Shown here: piece by piece, positions 46,169 through 55,985 of the stretch
Numbering within the stretch: the stretch's first letter is position 1
How the letters are laid out: each line of letters begins with the position of its first letter
From: Phytoseiulus persimilis
Lineage: Eukaryota > Arthropoda > Arachnida > Mesostigmata > Phytoseiidae
Direction: 5' to 3'
NCBI GenBank assembly: GCA_037576195.1
Contig: CM075103.1
Coordinates: forward strand, 34,370,723-34,434,722
Length of the DNA: 64,000 nt
Position numbers and translations under genes: made by a program
The notes under the pieces: model-generated
Told to the model about the DNA's origin: nothing
Databases searched by the model: none
Seen by the model: only the letters and a program-made list of their open reading frames with translations

Positions 46169-46550
46169 TGGGCATGAATTTCCGAGACTCGGAACTCGGA
46201 AAATAATTTCCGACTCGGAAATTGATATTTGACTCGGAAACGGAGATCCATATTCAACGGACGTTTCCAACCCACCGAAATCATCTAAGAAATAGTTTCC
46301 GACTTGGGCATGACAAACGGAGTATCTATGGGAGTATAAGAACCTGTGGTCCGCCATTGGCTCCGTTTGGTCGCTTTTCACTTATTCGCTTGTATGAGTG
46401 GGATCATATCCTCCTATAGATGCTCCATTTTTCATGCCCAAGTCGGAAACAGTTTCTTGGATGATTTTGGTGGGTTGGGAACGTCCGTCGATGATGGATC
46501 TCCGTTCCCGAGTCAAATATTATTTTTCGAGTCTCGGAAATTCATGCCTA
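46169..46550. mobile_element. Fold-back hAT-type MITE, copy 1
   Basis: Two inverted arms of about 140 bp (46169-46312 and about 46411-46550) begin and end with TGGGCATGAATTTCCGAG / CTCGGAAATTCATGCCTA. They share the phrases TTTCCGACTCGGAAAT, GGAGATCCAT and CCAACCCACCGAAATCAT. Flanking 8-mers GTGGGGAA (46161-46168) and GTGGAGAA (46551-46558) differ at one position, fitting an 8-bp hAT-type target duplication. No coding content. Confidence 0.8.
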
Positions 46551-46779
46551 GTGGAGAAACCACACTGGGGCACAGTAAGACATTTTGGGTACAATGAGAG
46601 ATCTATGAATCCGTGGGTAAGGTTCCAGTAACTTGATCATGGAACATCAGTATATACAGTTGACTAGGGTTTTCGCTGAGCTCAGAACATTCAAAACATG
46701 TTCGCCGAAATCGAGATCAAAGGAAACAATGACTCCCAGGTCTCTGACTGATTGAACAACAGGTCGTCCGCGATTTTGA

Positions 46780-47358
46780 AGATTGCAGCTGAAGTGTCGG
46801 AGGCGGTCTTTGAAAGTACAACACATTTCGAGGTGAACAGTTGCATTTGGTTATCAACTCACCATCGAACGACGCCCTCGACGCTGGATTGGAGAGATCG
46901 ACGATTCTCGGGGCTGTCAGCAGGCCCGAAAAGTTTCAAATCATCGGCAAATAAAAGATATCGGACGTTATCAGGTATGTAGGAACCATGTCTAGTGCTT
47001 GGGAGACCCCGGAGTTGACTTGTTTTGGATTGAAACTATGTCTCCAACCTTGACACGGAATGTGCGCTCAATGAGACAGCTGCGACACCAGTATACCCTT
47101 CATGAGTGCAGCCCGATTCTCGATGAGCAATGCATGAGGCAATTTGTCAAAAGCAGACTCGAGGTCGAAGTAAACTGAGCTATACAGCCCACCGTCATTG
47201 ATGAATTCGGCATAGTCCTGAGTCATGCAGAGGAGCTGAGTGCATGTGGAGTTCCGGGGGACGAAGCCATGTTGGTGAGTGTCCATCAGGTCATTCAGTC
47301 TCAGATGCCCGTGAATGTGAGCTGCGAGGATTTTCTCTGAGACAAGACACGGGATGAC
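46780..47358 (-). pseudogene. LINE reverse transcriptase, 3' part (split by hAT)
   Basis: Minus strand from 47358: CLVSEKILAAHIHGHLRLND, QHGFVPRNSTCTQLL, SSVYFDLESAFDKLPHALLI, then after frame changes YLLFADDLKLFGPAD with the FADD active site at 46940-46951, and LQSSVEGVVRW. These are fingers and palm motifs of a LINE RT. It continues the sequence at 49958-50124 across the inserted hAT element. Frameshifts after the palm motif show it was already decaying or decayed later. Confidence 0.8.
47351..47358. repeat. Left 8-bp target duplication of the hAT
   Basis: GGGATGAC, identical to 49958-49965 on the other side of the element. Confidence 0.9.
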
Positions 47359-49957
47359 TAGAGACGCCATATGAGCGGACATTTTTTCTGCAAAAAGCGG
47401 ACACGTGTCCGGCGGACATCCGAGGAGAAAACGGACATTGGAAGCGGACTTTCGTTGTTGTCGCGATTCGAGCATGCCCTTTTCAGCAGACGTTGAGTAT
47501 CACAAGCTGTAATTTCGGGCAGTGATATATCGAAGCACGGCTATTCCGTTGTCATAAAGACAAAGCTAATGATGAAACGATTGATGGATATTCTCCTCTG
47601 TATCAACTTGTCGGCAGGGGAATCCGCAAAGCATTACATTTGACTTTCATCCATGGAACCTGCGTGAGGAAGCGATAAGCATCGAGATTGACAGTCAAAT
47701 GTCAGAAAACCGCCGGGAAGGTTACTCATTTTATTAAAATGTTACGTAACATACATCGTATCCCGCGGAAGGTGCGCTTCATAATTTCAAAAGGAAGTCA
47801 TTCTCTTGGACTTCGGCAGATCTCTCCAAGGACGATGTTCTTTCCCTTAGTTTGATTGGTGAATTGAACCTCGCATCATTCTGATTCGAAGAGGAGGTCG
47901 GAATTGAACTGGATGGAGAGGTATCTCTTGATGTTAAGCTCCGAAAGGTTGTGTCGTCTATCCGTGAGGATGTTTTTCAACAGAGAAAAAGATCTTTCGA
48001 CTTCGGCATTGCAGAAGACTGCATGATGGAAGAGTCGTGAGTCTTCACTCGACAGAGTCGAGAGGGACGTGAAATCAGGGTTATTCGCGAAAATCTGCTC
48101 GAATCGAGCGAGGAAGTCTCCCCTCAGTTTGGACTTGATCGAGCGCAAAATTGATAGCTGTTCATCCATGGATTTCGACCGTGATTCAAGCGCCACGATG
48201 AATTCTGGGATGTCGAAAAATGCCGATACTGCTTCGAATTGATTTTGGAGCTCGGGATCTTGAACGAGAACCTTCAAGGCCAATATATCGGCCGCTTTGC
48301 CTTCGAGACGAGAAACGAAGATTTTAACTCTCTCGAGGTTCCTATAGTGATGGGAGGCAGCATTGAGGAAGGTCCCCCAACGCGTGGTTACTGGCTTGGG
48401 AGGCAGCGGCCCATGTCCGATCAGTTCTCGGTAAAGATTCACTCTACTCTTGGAGGTGGACATGACGCTTTTCATATGAGCAACGAAAGCGTTCACTTTG
48501 TCGTAATGCTCACGGACCGTCTCGCAGAGCAGGTGAATAGCATGTGCGAAGCATGTGACGTGGATGAAGTCCTTATAAAACACCCGAAGATCTCTCCCGA
48601 CCGCGAGATTGGTCCGGCACTGGTCGGTGACAAGGATCTTAAGGAGGCTCGCATCCTTCGAGACCGTCATGGCAACTCTGTTGACGATCGCTGATAAAGC
48701 GACCTTGTTCGCAGAGTCCACGAATTCGGTGTCGACTAGCAGGGGAGGTTCTGGCCTGCCCGTTAGAGGAACTATTATGGTGTTTACCACTTTCCTGCGT
48801 TGCGAATCCTGTGTTTCATCGATGTACAGCGCGTAAGGCACCGAGTCCAAACGTTGGATAATCTTCTCTTGAACTATTTTGTATCCATGAGAAATGTATT
48901 TCTCTGGGCTGCTCGCACACTCCACATGTTGGCTGGCATGTTTTAAGAAGAACTTCCTGAAGCGTTCAGAGCGGAGTTTCGTCAGCGGAATATTCTCCGC
49001 CACGAAGAGAAGAAACAGTTCGTAGTTGAAAACGCTCAAATTTCCGTCCCTGTTCGCGATCAGTGCAGAGACAATCCCAGATTGACAGTTGGAAACTTGC
49101 ATTGCTGCTCGGTGCCTTGGCGTGTCGAGGTGGGCACTGAGTCGAGTGCTGCCACGACGATCCTTGACCGTCAGTGAAGTTGAGCATTTTTGACAAATGA
49201 CAGTGTCGCCGTCAAGTTTGAAACAGCGATTCTCTTTTTTAGCCAGCCAGCCTCGGACGAGTTTTCTCAAGTTTGAATTCATTCTCGCAATGTCAACTGA
49301 GGAAAATTCAGGAGAGTTACAATTTGACTTTGTCGACTCCTTTCGAGCCAGGAAAGCGCAATGATCACAGGTGGGAACTTGGTAAACCGAGCAAGGGAAT
49401 TTCGTAACATATAGAGGTTTGATTGCATACCGATTTTCGGCTGAGCGTTCTTCTTTTCGTGTCCGCGAAATCACTCTTCTATTACCCGATTTCCCCGACT
49501 TCGAGAGCTCTTGACTGCATAAAATTTCGCGTTTGAACAGGAAGCACCTAATCGACGATCTATGGAGCCACCCTCTCCAGAACCCGTAGTTTTTTCACTG
49601 GAGCTTGGTTGCTCGCATTTACTTCCCGATACAACCAATCTGTCAAATCGATCCCTCTCTATCCCATCCGAGGTCCTGGGGAAAACATACGACTTACATT
49701 TCGTCCCTGACTCCGAAAATTCAGGTCCAGGAACGAGTCACGTGACCTCTATGAACTGCGCAGTTCACTAACGGCCAATCTGTCTCTCTGACTGAGTCAC
49801 TACCGATCGAAATTCGGAACGAGGCTCTTCCTCCCATGTAGTGCCTGGGAACACGACGATTTCCTTCGATCGCGAAGAAAACGGACATTTCCCCTGAAAA
49901 GCTCAAAAGCGGACAAAGCGGACGGACAAGGACATGTCCGCTCATATGGCGTCTCTA
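47359..49957 (-). mobile_element. Complete hAT transposon
   Basis: The 24-bp inverted ends (47359-47382 and 49934-49957), starting TAGAGACGCCATATGAGC, match perfectly. Identical GGGATGAC duplications flank both sides. Subterminal CGGAC(A) motifs cluster at both ends: five between 47376 and 47449, four between 49882 and 49927. These are probable transposase-binding sites. One open transposase frame lies inside. The 2599-bp size is normal for hAT. The element sits inside a LINE reverse transcriptase gene. Confidence 0.95.
47876..49282 (-). CDS. hAT transposase, intact
   Basis: Enzyme that excises and reinserts the surrounding element. ATG at 49282 opens 468 codons to the TGA at 47876; the frame stays open farther upstream (to 49474 and beyond) without an ATG, so I chose the first Met, which precedes the zinc finger. 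Visible parts, numbered from this Met: BED-type finger with CQKC (C30, C33) and H51, H57; first catalytic aspartate in ALYIDETQD (D155); second in ILVTDQCRTNL (D220); the conserved TRWGTFLNAASHH (W302); and the C-terminal dimerisation region NAEVERSFSLLKNILTDRRH. No stop or shift interrupts it. The intact ends and target duplication make this the best candidate for an active element in the window. Confidence 0.9.
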   Translation of the reverse strand: MNSNLRKLVRGWLAKKENRCFKLDGDTVICQKCSTSLTVKDRRGSTRLSAHLDTPRHRAAMQVSNCQSGIVSALIANRDGNLSVFNYELFLLFVAENIPLTKLRSERFRKFFLKHASQHVECASSPEKYISHGYKIVQEKIIQRLDSVPYALYIDETQDSQRRKVVNTIIVPLTGRPEPPLLVDTEFVDSANKVALSAIVNRVAMTVSKDASLLKILVTDQCRTNLAVGRDLRVFYKDFIHVTCFAHAIHLLCETVREHYDKVNAFVAHMKSVMSTSKSRVNLYRELIGHGPLPPKPVTTRWGTFLNAASHHYRNLERVKIFVSRLEGKAADILALKVLVQDPELQNQFEAVSAFFDIPEFIVALESRSKSMDEQLSILRSIKSKLRGDFLARFEQIFANNPDFTSLSTLSSEDSRLFHHAVFCNAEVERSFSLLKNILTDRRHNLSELNIKRYLSIQFNSDLLFESE

Positions 49958-49965
49958 GGGATGAC
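49958..49965. repeat. Right 8-bp target duplication of the hAT
   Basis: GGGATGAC, identical to 47351-47358. Confidence 0.9.
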
Positions 49966-50124
49966 ACATTGAGAGACAGGGCGGTGGTTCAATTCGAGCG
50001 GCGACTGTTTCCGCAGAACAGGTTCTCTCTGCCTCACTGAATTTCGATTATTCAGTGCTCCAACTCGCCTTCTCCGTTCCCATCCGTTCAGATTCGCAGT
50101 TCTCGCGTTTAGTTGGTGAGCCAT
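49958..50124 (-). pseudogene. LINE reverse transcriptase, 5' part (split by hAT)
   Basis: The minus strand reads SPLELNHRPVSQCVIP just before the insertion point, the LINE RT fingers motif (usual pattern YRPIS). It continues on the far side of the hAT at 47358. Upstream to about 50160 the reading is weak. Confidence 0.65.
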
Positions 50125-50215
50125 CGAATCCGACTCACCGATCAGGCTTTACCGTTTTGGTCACACTCTTATGGAACAGTTTCATGCTCTCTTAAGTGAG
50201 TCTGCTTCGTGAGTC

Positions 50216-51122
50216 TGGGGCAGGTTGGCCTGTCTTGGTTTGTTTTACCTGCGGTCCCGTATGAAGCTTGGATAGGCCTTCCATATGGGCAGGACCTCCA
50301 TGCCGTCGAGCTTCCCGCGATACATTCAGAATCGAGCATCGATGCGAACTGAAATTTGAAACGGAATGAATTGTTAGGGAAGATGAAAGAACATGCCGGA
50401 GCACTCAGCGGTTCCTGGTTCGAGCGCCAGAGACGGGTGACCTCGCTCTCTTCGGCTCGCCAAGGTCGTAAGCTGCTCGAGCGACATTTCGCCAAAGACT
50501 TCGTGACAACTTCACGAAAGTTGGGCAACGAAGATGGCGTTGAGCTTGACGATTTCGAAGGACTCTGAGACTCCCGGTATCGCGGTGAGCCTGCTTTCGA
50601 GGACTGCACTGTTGGTAAATGTCACGAAAGTTTCTCGTACGAGTACATATGCAAGGTGCTCGACTTCAAGAATGCCCACCCGCAATGGCCATTCATTAGC
50701 TTTCAGAACCAGTTCAAAAGGGTGCGCGACCCGAAGTACTTGAGAAGGTCTCGAGAATACCGACAGCATCTGGGAACTTATCAAGAACGGTACCGCCATT
50801 GAGCGCAGTTCTGCAAGGAGAAGATCGATGCAGCAAGGGCTTAAGGCTTCATCCTTCACAATAAGGTCGTCCGAATGTAAGCTCCACAGAGAGCCAGGCA
50901 GCTGTTTCTGGCACTCGAACCAGTGACCCTCTGAGTGCTCCCGCACCATCTATTCATTCTCGCTCGCAGGCCATTCCATATTGAGATCCAGTCCGCGTCG
51001 ATGCGTGATTCTGGGCTCAAGGCGGGAAGCTCGACGGCATGGCGCTCCTGCCCCCAGTAAAGGCCTATCCAAGCTTCATAGGTTTCCACAAGCAAAACAA
51101 GCCAAGACAGGCCCACCTGCTC
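50216..51122. mobile_element. Fold-back repeat with about 220-bp arms
   Basis: 50216-50440 and 50905-51122 are inverted relatives, sharing GCAGGT.GGCCTGTCTTGG, ATGAAGCTTGGATAGGCCT, CATGCCGTCGAGCTTCCCG and GGAGCACTCAG. Identity is around 75-80 percent by eye, so it is old. A 145-codon minus-strand frame (50949-50512) fills the spacer without a known domain. No target duplication was defined. Confidence 0.6.
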
Positions 51123-52078
51123 AGAACCCATGCGTTCTGTTTCATGCCTTGGGACCCTCTATTAATACCTTAGCGAGTTTTCCAAAACCCCACCGGTTAG
51201 TTCTGATAGGTCCCATGTCGGACAGATCATGCCAGAAACAAAATTCACTGTCACGTGAATTCTATTCCCTCCCACACTTGATTTCGATGATTATCCGGAG
51301 CGTGGACTCCGACTTCGTACCTCAAGTTCCCAGTGACCGCTCAACGAACGTTGGAATGGTAGATATATCCATGAATCCAAAATGCGCGAGCACTCGACGA
51401 TTTTTCCCTTCATTTGCTCTCCGAATTTGGAAGGGAATGTGGTAGGTCCCAATGCTCCCAGGCTCTCAGTTGAAGGTTTGGACGAGGTTTTGATGAAAAC
51501 GGGCTCTTATTAGTATATCCTCCGGCCAGAGTAGTTCGACAACACTCTCGTGAGCGGCCAAGCTATACCGGGAGGGTTTTGTCTATCCGTAGTGCCGGTT
51601 GTGCATCGAGTAGGAGGGAATGCACTGAAGTTTCACCCAGTGAAGGCTTGTAAAAAATGCATGGGGATGATGCGGGCTTTGGAGTCTGATCCAAAAGTCC
51701 AGTGCATTCCATAAGCGCTTTCGACAACTCGTTAGCATTGTGGCAGCTTTTGTAGCAGCTTTGTGGCAGCTTGTAAAAGGACTAAACGACCAGAAGCAGG
51801 CCATAAAAAACTCGCAGCAGAATTGCGAGAGGTGAAAGTTAGGATCAGTGTTATGCAGGATCAACTCATCGAGCTGATATTCTGAAAGAAAACTTGGAAG
51901 AAATCGTCCCTTTCAGGATGCACGGAGCTGACATCCCACGAACCAGTCATACTTTCTCTCGAGATGATGGCACTGAACTCGTGTAAGTCGTAACTGACGC
52001 ACTTGAGAGCGAAGCACGAATCCTCAGAAAATAACCCACCCGTCGGGTCTACCAATTTCATGTGGAGCCCCATGCCGG
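51123..52078. other. No recognised feature
   Basis: Only short open frames. A small direct repeat (GTGGCAGCTT three times near 51739-51773) is the only structure noticed. Confidence 0.4.
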
Positions 52079-53493
52079 TTACGCTACTCGCTGATAAGAA
52101 TTTTTAGTACTACTGTTCTCCGCGAACTCTTGGATGACGCTCTCGAGGCCGAGCTTCTTCGACAGCTGGTGCTCGACTGAGAGGATGGCAAGGCTGTTGA
52201 GACGCTGAGCGCCCATGGTTGACCGGAGATGGGTTTTTATTAACATCAGTTCGGAGAAACTGCGCTCGTAACTCGCAACGCTGATCCCGATAGTCAGGAA
52301 GCTCCGAATTAGAATCACGATGCTCGCGAGGGAAATGCTGAAATCGTATTCCTGTATGAAATGTGGTAGGTCGATTGGGCCTCCGTTTACGATTCATTTC
52401 GTCTCTTCAGACTCGGCAGAATCAATCAAACTTTGGAGTCTAGTCCTTTCGATCTTGAATTCCTCTTCGTCGATGTCTTCCTTGTGATTCGTGAGTTCAC
52501 AGTGATAATCAATATGGAGGAGATTGCAGGGAATCAAAACATCGAGATCTCCGGCGATTTCGTGAACTTGATCGAATCGCGTTTCGATCTGCTCAATAAT
52601 TCTGCTCTCGACATATCTTGCTCCAATACTTCTTCGAAGGGCGATGGAGAATGTCTTCCTCCATCCAAAACCTCAAGCAGCTTCGAGAACTCTCGCTTCA
52701 CTCTGTTACCGCGTCGCCTCTAACGAGTATCGATGACGTGCTCAACGTTGCCCGTGGCTGCAGTAGGAGCATCCCAACGATGACTAGATCCGGAAAAGAA
52801 GCAGAATAGCTTCTCGATCGTCGCAAAAAACCTTGCGGATTTCCAGGATGCTGAAGCCGCGTGCAGACCCACTAGATTCAGCGAATGATTGCAGCAAGCA
52901 ATGAACTCTGCACGCGGATTGACTTCTCTAATCCTAGGTTGGACTCCAGAACGACAACCAGCCATTACGTATGCATTGTCGTAGGCTTGGCCTCGATCGC
53001 TGTTATAATTGCTGTTATGCCAGCCGCGTCTTTGTTCTTAGTTCCAACAAATCTGGAGAAGGACTCCATAACCTTGACGTTCTTCCCTTTCAAGACGACG
53101 TATCACCTACTATCGAATTTCATTGCGTAATATTTCGCTGCTTCCACCTGTTGTAAGATATGATTCGAACACATTCGCCGAGTTTTTCAATGAGCTTGTT
53201 CTGGTAACGGTTGGACAGGTGGGTCACGCGTCTCGTCTTGGATAGTTGGCCTCTGACAAGATGCTCGCGGAGCGCGGGATCCCTTTTGGCCATGAGATGG
53301 ACGAACTCGATGAAATTTGTTCGGCTGAATTCACCGTCAAAATCAACGTCGTGAATATTCTCCTCACAATGACCGCGGAGAGCAAAGTGCTGAAGAGCCA
53401 GATACTTGATTATATCCACTGGTGTACGAGTATTCCTTTCCTTCTCTCTAGCTCAGAGCACATCTATCGCTGTCGTTCCTCGTCGACAGTCTG
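52079..53493 (-). pseudogene. ZMYM1-like hAT transposase (DUF4371 type), decayed
   Basis: Minus strand, in order: IIKYLALQHFALRGHCEENI (about 53415), NFIEFVHLMAKRDPALREHL, THLSNRYQNKLIEKLG, then AYDNAYVMAGCRSGVQPRIR and EFIACCNHSLNLVGLHAA (about 52890), and the dimerisation end VASYERSFSELMLIKTHLRS near 52270 with RLNSLAILSVEHQLSKKLGL, stopping at 52079. These are hallmarks of the hAT-derived proteins annotated as zinc finger MYM-type protein 1-like. Frameshifts and an internal deletion remove the first catalytic region. A MITE (53494-53954) interrupts the upstream end. Confidence 0.85.
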
Positions 53494-53954
53494 CAGGGTG
53501 GCTTTTTTTCGTCGGGACTTTTCGAGCCCGATCTTGTTTTGGCCATAACTTCGTCAATTCTTGGACTTTCTTCAGAAAATCAAAGATTGATGAATAGGGA
53601 ATATCGAGGCGGTTATTTTGATTCAAAGTTCAGGCGCATAAAACGAAAATCGCGGTCAGGAGATTGTTTTGAAAATGACCCATTTTTTTTCGAGGTCCTC
53701 CTAAAAGTTATCGTAAAAACGTCAATATTTATCGGATCGAACTCGTGCGGGTAGCATTCGACGAGCAAAAAGAAGCCGGTCATGCGCCAGAAAACCGATT
53801 GAAGTTAGCTCGTGTCTTCGGAAAATGGAAACCGATCCGCCTCGATATTCTTTATTTAACACTTTTTGATTTTTGAAAAAAGTCCAAGAATTGACGAAGT
53901 TATGGCCGAGAGAAGATCGTGCTCGGAAATTCCCGACTTAAAAAAGCCACCCTG
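53494..53954. mobile_element. MITE with about 120-bp inverted ends
   Basis: Inverted ends starting CAGGGTGGCTTTTTT bound 461 bp. The arms share TCGGGA.TTT.CGAGC, GGCCATAACTTCGTCAATTC and TTGGACTTTTTTC. No unambiguous target duplication was found. It sits within or beside the ZMYM1-like hAT remnant. Confidence 0.75.
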
Positions 53955-55126
53955 TACTTACGATCTAACTTGATGCGGAGTTCCTCTCACTTGGTGAGTG
54001 CATCCTGATGAGTCGGGCTTGCTTCGTGCTATGGATCTCGCGGGTTCCACCATTATTGGAAACCTTCTTTCGAACTGAATTTGCAAGGACTTCCCCGTCT
54101 AGAGAGCCGACAGCAGAAGCAGAAGAGGCCGGATTTTGACTGAGAATACACCATCCAATTTCTCAGTATTTTCTCGCCATTCTGGTTCCTTCGGAGAAAC
54201 CAATCTCTGGTCAGACGACGGTCTTGCCCTTAAGTTTGTTCATCGGGGCGCGTCGCTTCCTCGAAATCAAAATCCAGGTTCTGGAGAGAGACCGTACCGC
54301 GGCGGACGACGGTATCTCGGAGTTTCTCACTGATTCTGTCGGGCAAAAGACCGATGTTTCAGCAAACGTGAGAGCTCAAAGTCCTGGGCCACATATTTCC
54401 CTGAATCAAACGATATCTCCCGGACGGGAGAATCTTTTCCGTGGTCTCTCCGTGGCTGTGCGGGGGAACCGTCACTGAACTCGACTCTCTGAACCTCACT
54501 TTCGACAGATTCCACTTGCCTTGCTGAGCCGCCACGGAGCTGCACACGAACTGGGTTTGACACCCGTTCGTTGATTCTTCGGTCTGCAGAACTACTGATA
54601 TTTTCGGAGGATGCGTTACGGGTATCGCCGGCGGCTGACGCATTAGCATTACTGGAAGCTTCAGCCATGGCCCCTTGTGAAGTACTTGAGGAAACTTTCC
54701 CTGAGTTTCTTCATTTCTTCCTCCCTCAGTTTCCGCTCCTTCCGTGATGCGGCAACGCTTTCTGTGACGCTTTTCATTTCCAACTAAACTTCCTTGTTGA
54801 GCTTCTCAACTTGATTGACAAACGAACGGCTAAGTCGCCACCCGAAACTATCAGTAAACGGATCGGTATTTTTCGTTTAGGCGGCCACCACGACCAAGTC
54901 GCCGAAATGGCGTTGTAAGCGGTCGCCAGCAAGACGGTGGGATGGGAGAGGGTTTTCAGAGTACGCTTACTGACACGGGTTCTATTTCGTCTGACGCCCG
55001 GCGAGTTAAGCTAGCGAGCATCAACGCGCCACCAGTGTTCGCCTACCGACAGGCTCAGCGGAGTTCAGCCATCATGCATGCTAACCGCTGCCAGAGGCGA
55101 CGAAAAGCGCAGGCGGGAGAGGAGCG
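53955..55126. other. Unassigned; coiled-coil and serine-rich frames on minus strand
   Basis: The minus strand at about 54795-54680 reads KERKLREEEMKKLRESFLKY, a charged coiled coil. Next to it, in another frame, is a 113-codon serine- and asparagine-rich frame (54668-54327). This could be a decayed gag or LINE ORF1, but no defining motif is present. The rest to the Merlin element is featureless. Confidence 0.35.
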
Positions 55127-55985
55127 TCAGGCGACAAGCGGATACGTCCGCGCTAGACCTTGGAGAGCAGCCTCGAAGGCTTCGGTCTTCGGAAACCTCT
55201 GTCGCCAGGCAAACTCCACGAGATGAGAATCGAGGAGATGCCTGTGGGTTCCACACTGACGCTTGTTCCGAGCCTTTGCCAATCCCCAACAGCGCTCTAT
55301 CGTTTGCCTGTGCACTCCTGTTGCCGGGTCCACAAAGTTCTTGCTTTGGTTGACCTTCCCGTGTCCATAGCCGGCTGCTCCGAGATCCGTGCTCTTATAC
55401 CCTGCGGAGCAAATACATGATTGCAGCTCGTTTGCAAGAGCTTCCCCCGAATCACGCCGATGGCACAGATACACACCTTTCCAGCAATCTGAATAGATCA
55501 TCGTGCCAGGCTCTATGTTTCGTCGGATGACACGGAAGAGGGTTGGGGCCGATCGGTCGGGCACCGCAACCATGAAACTTTCTCCGGTTTCGCGGCAGAT
55601 CCCACCGAACACCCATTGCTGAGGGAACATTCGACCGGCATGATTCTTCCGTTTTGAGAACATGCTTTCGTCTACCTCGACGATTGTTCAGGGCCCCCGA
55701 TTCGTCGCTGGGGCTGTCTCTGTAGATCGGCGAGGCAGAAGTCGCGCAGAGCTGCCGTCCAAGCGACCGTCGTGCTCGTACTGAAACCCAGCTCTGCTTG
55801 AAACCACGCGGCAGAGGCCTGCTCAGTTGCCCAACCATAGAGGAATGTGACGGCCGACTTCAGGGGAACCTTAGTGCCGTCGAACCAGCTTCCGCGTCGC
55901 AAGCCGACGTCGAGGTCGCATCGATGGCAACGCCAGCGCGGTCGCGCGGCTTCTGCTTGGAGCTGAAGTTCGTGGCCTACTTGGC
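55127..55985 (-). pseudogene. Merlin transposase (IS1595/ISXO2-like) with one frameshift
   Basis: Merlin elements are DNA transposons related to bacterial IS1016/IS1595. Minus strand: zinc-ribbon part RWRCHRCDLDVGLRRGSWFD (about 55935-55880), VPLKSAVTFLYGWATEQASA, a one-base frameshift near 55685, then IVEVDESMFSKRKNHAGRMF (first catalytic aspartate), QQWVFGGICRETGESFMVAV, GTMIYSDCWKGV (second aspartate), VNQSKNFVDPATGVHRQTIE with the catalytic glutamate in IERCWG, and LVEFAWRQRF, ending at 55127. All three catalytic residues are present. Apart from the single frameshift it is near full length. Terminal repeats were not identified. Confidence 0.85.
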
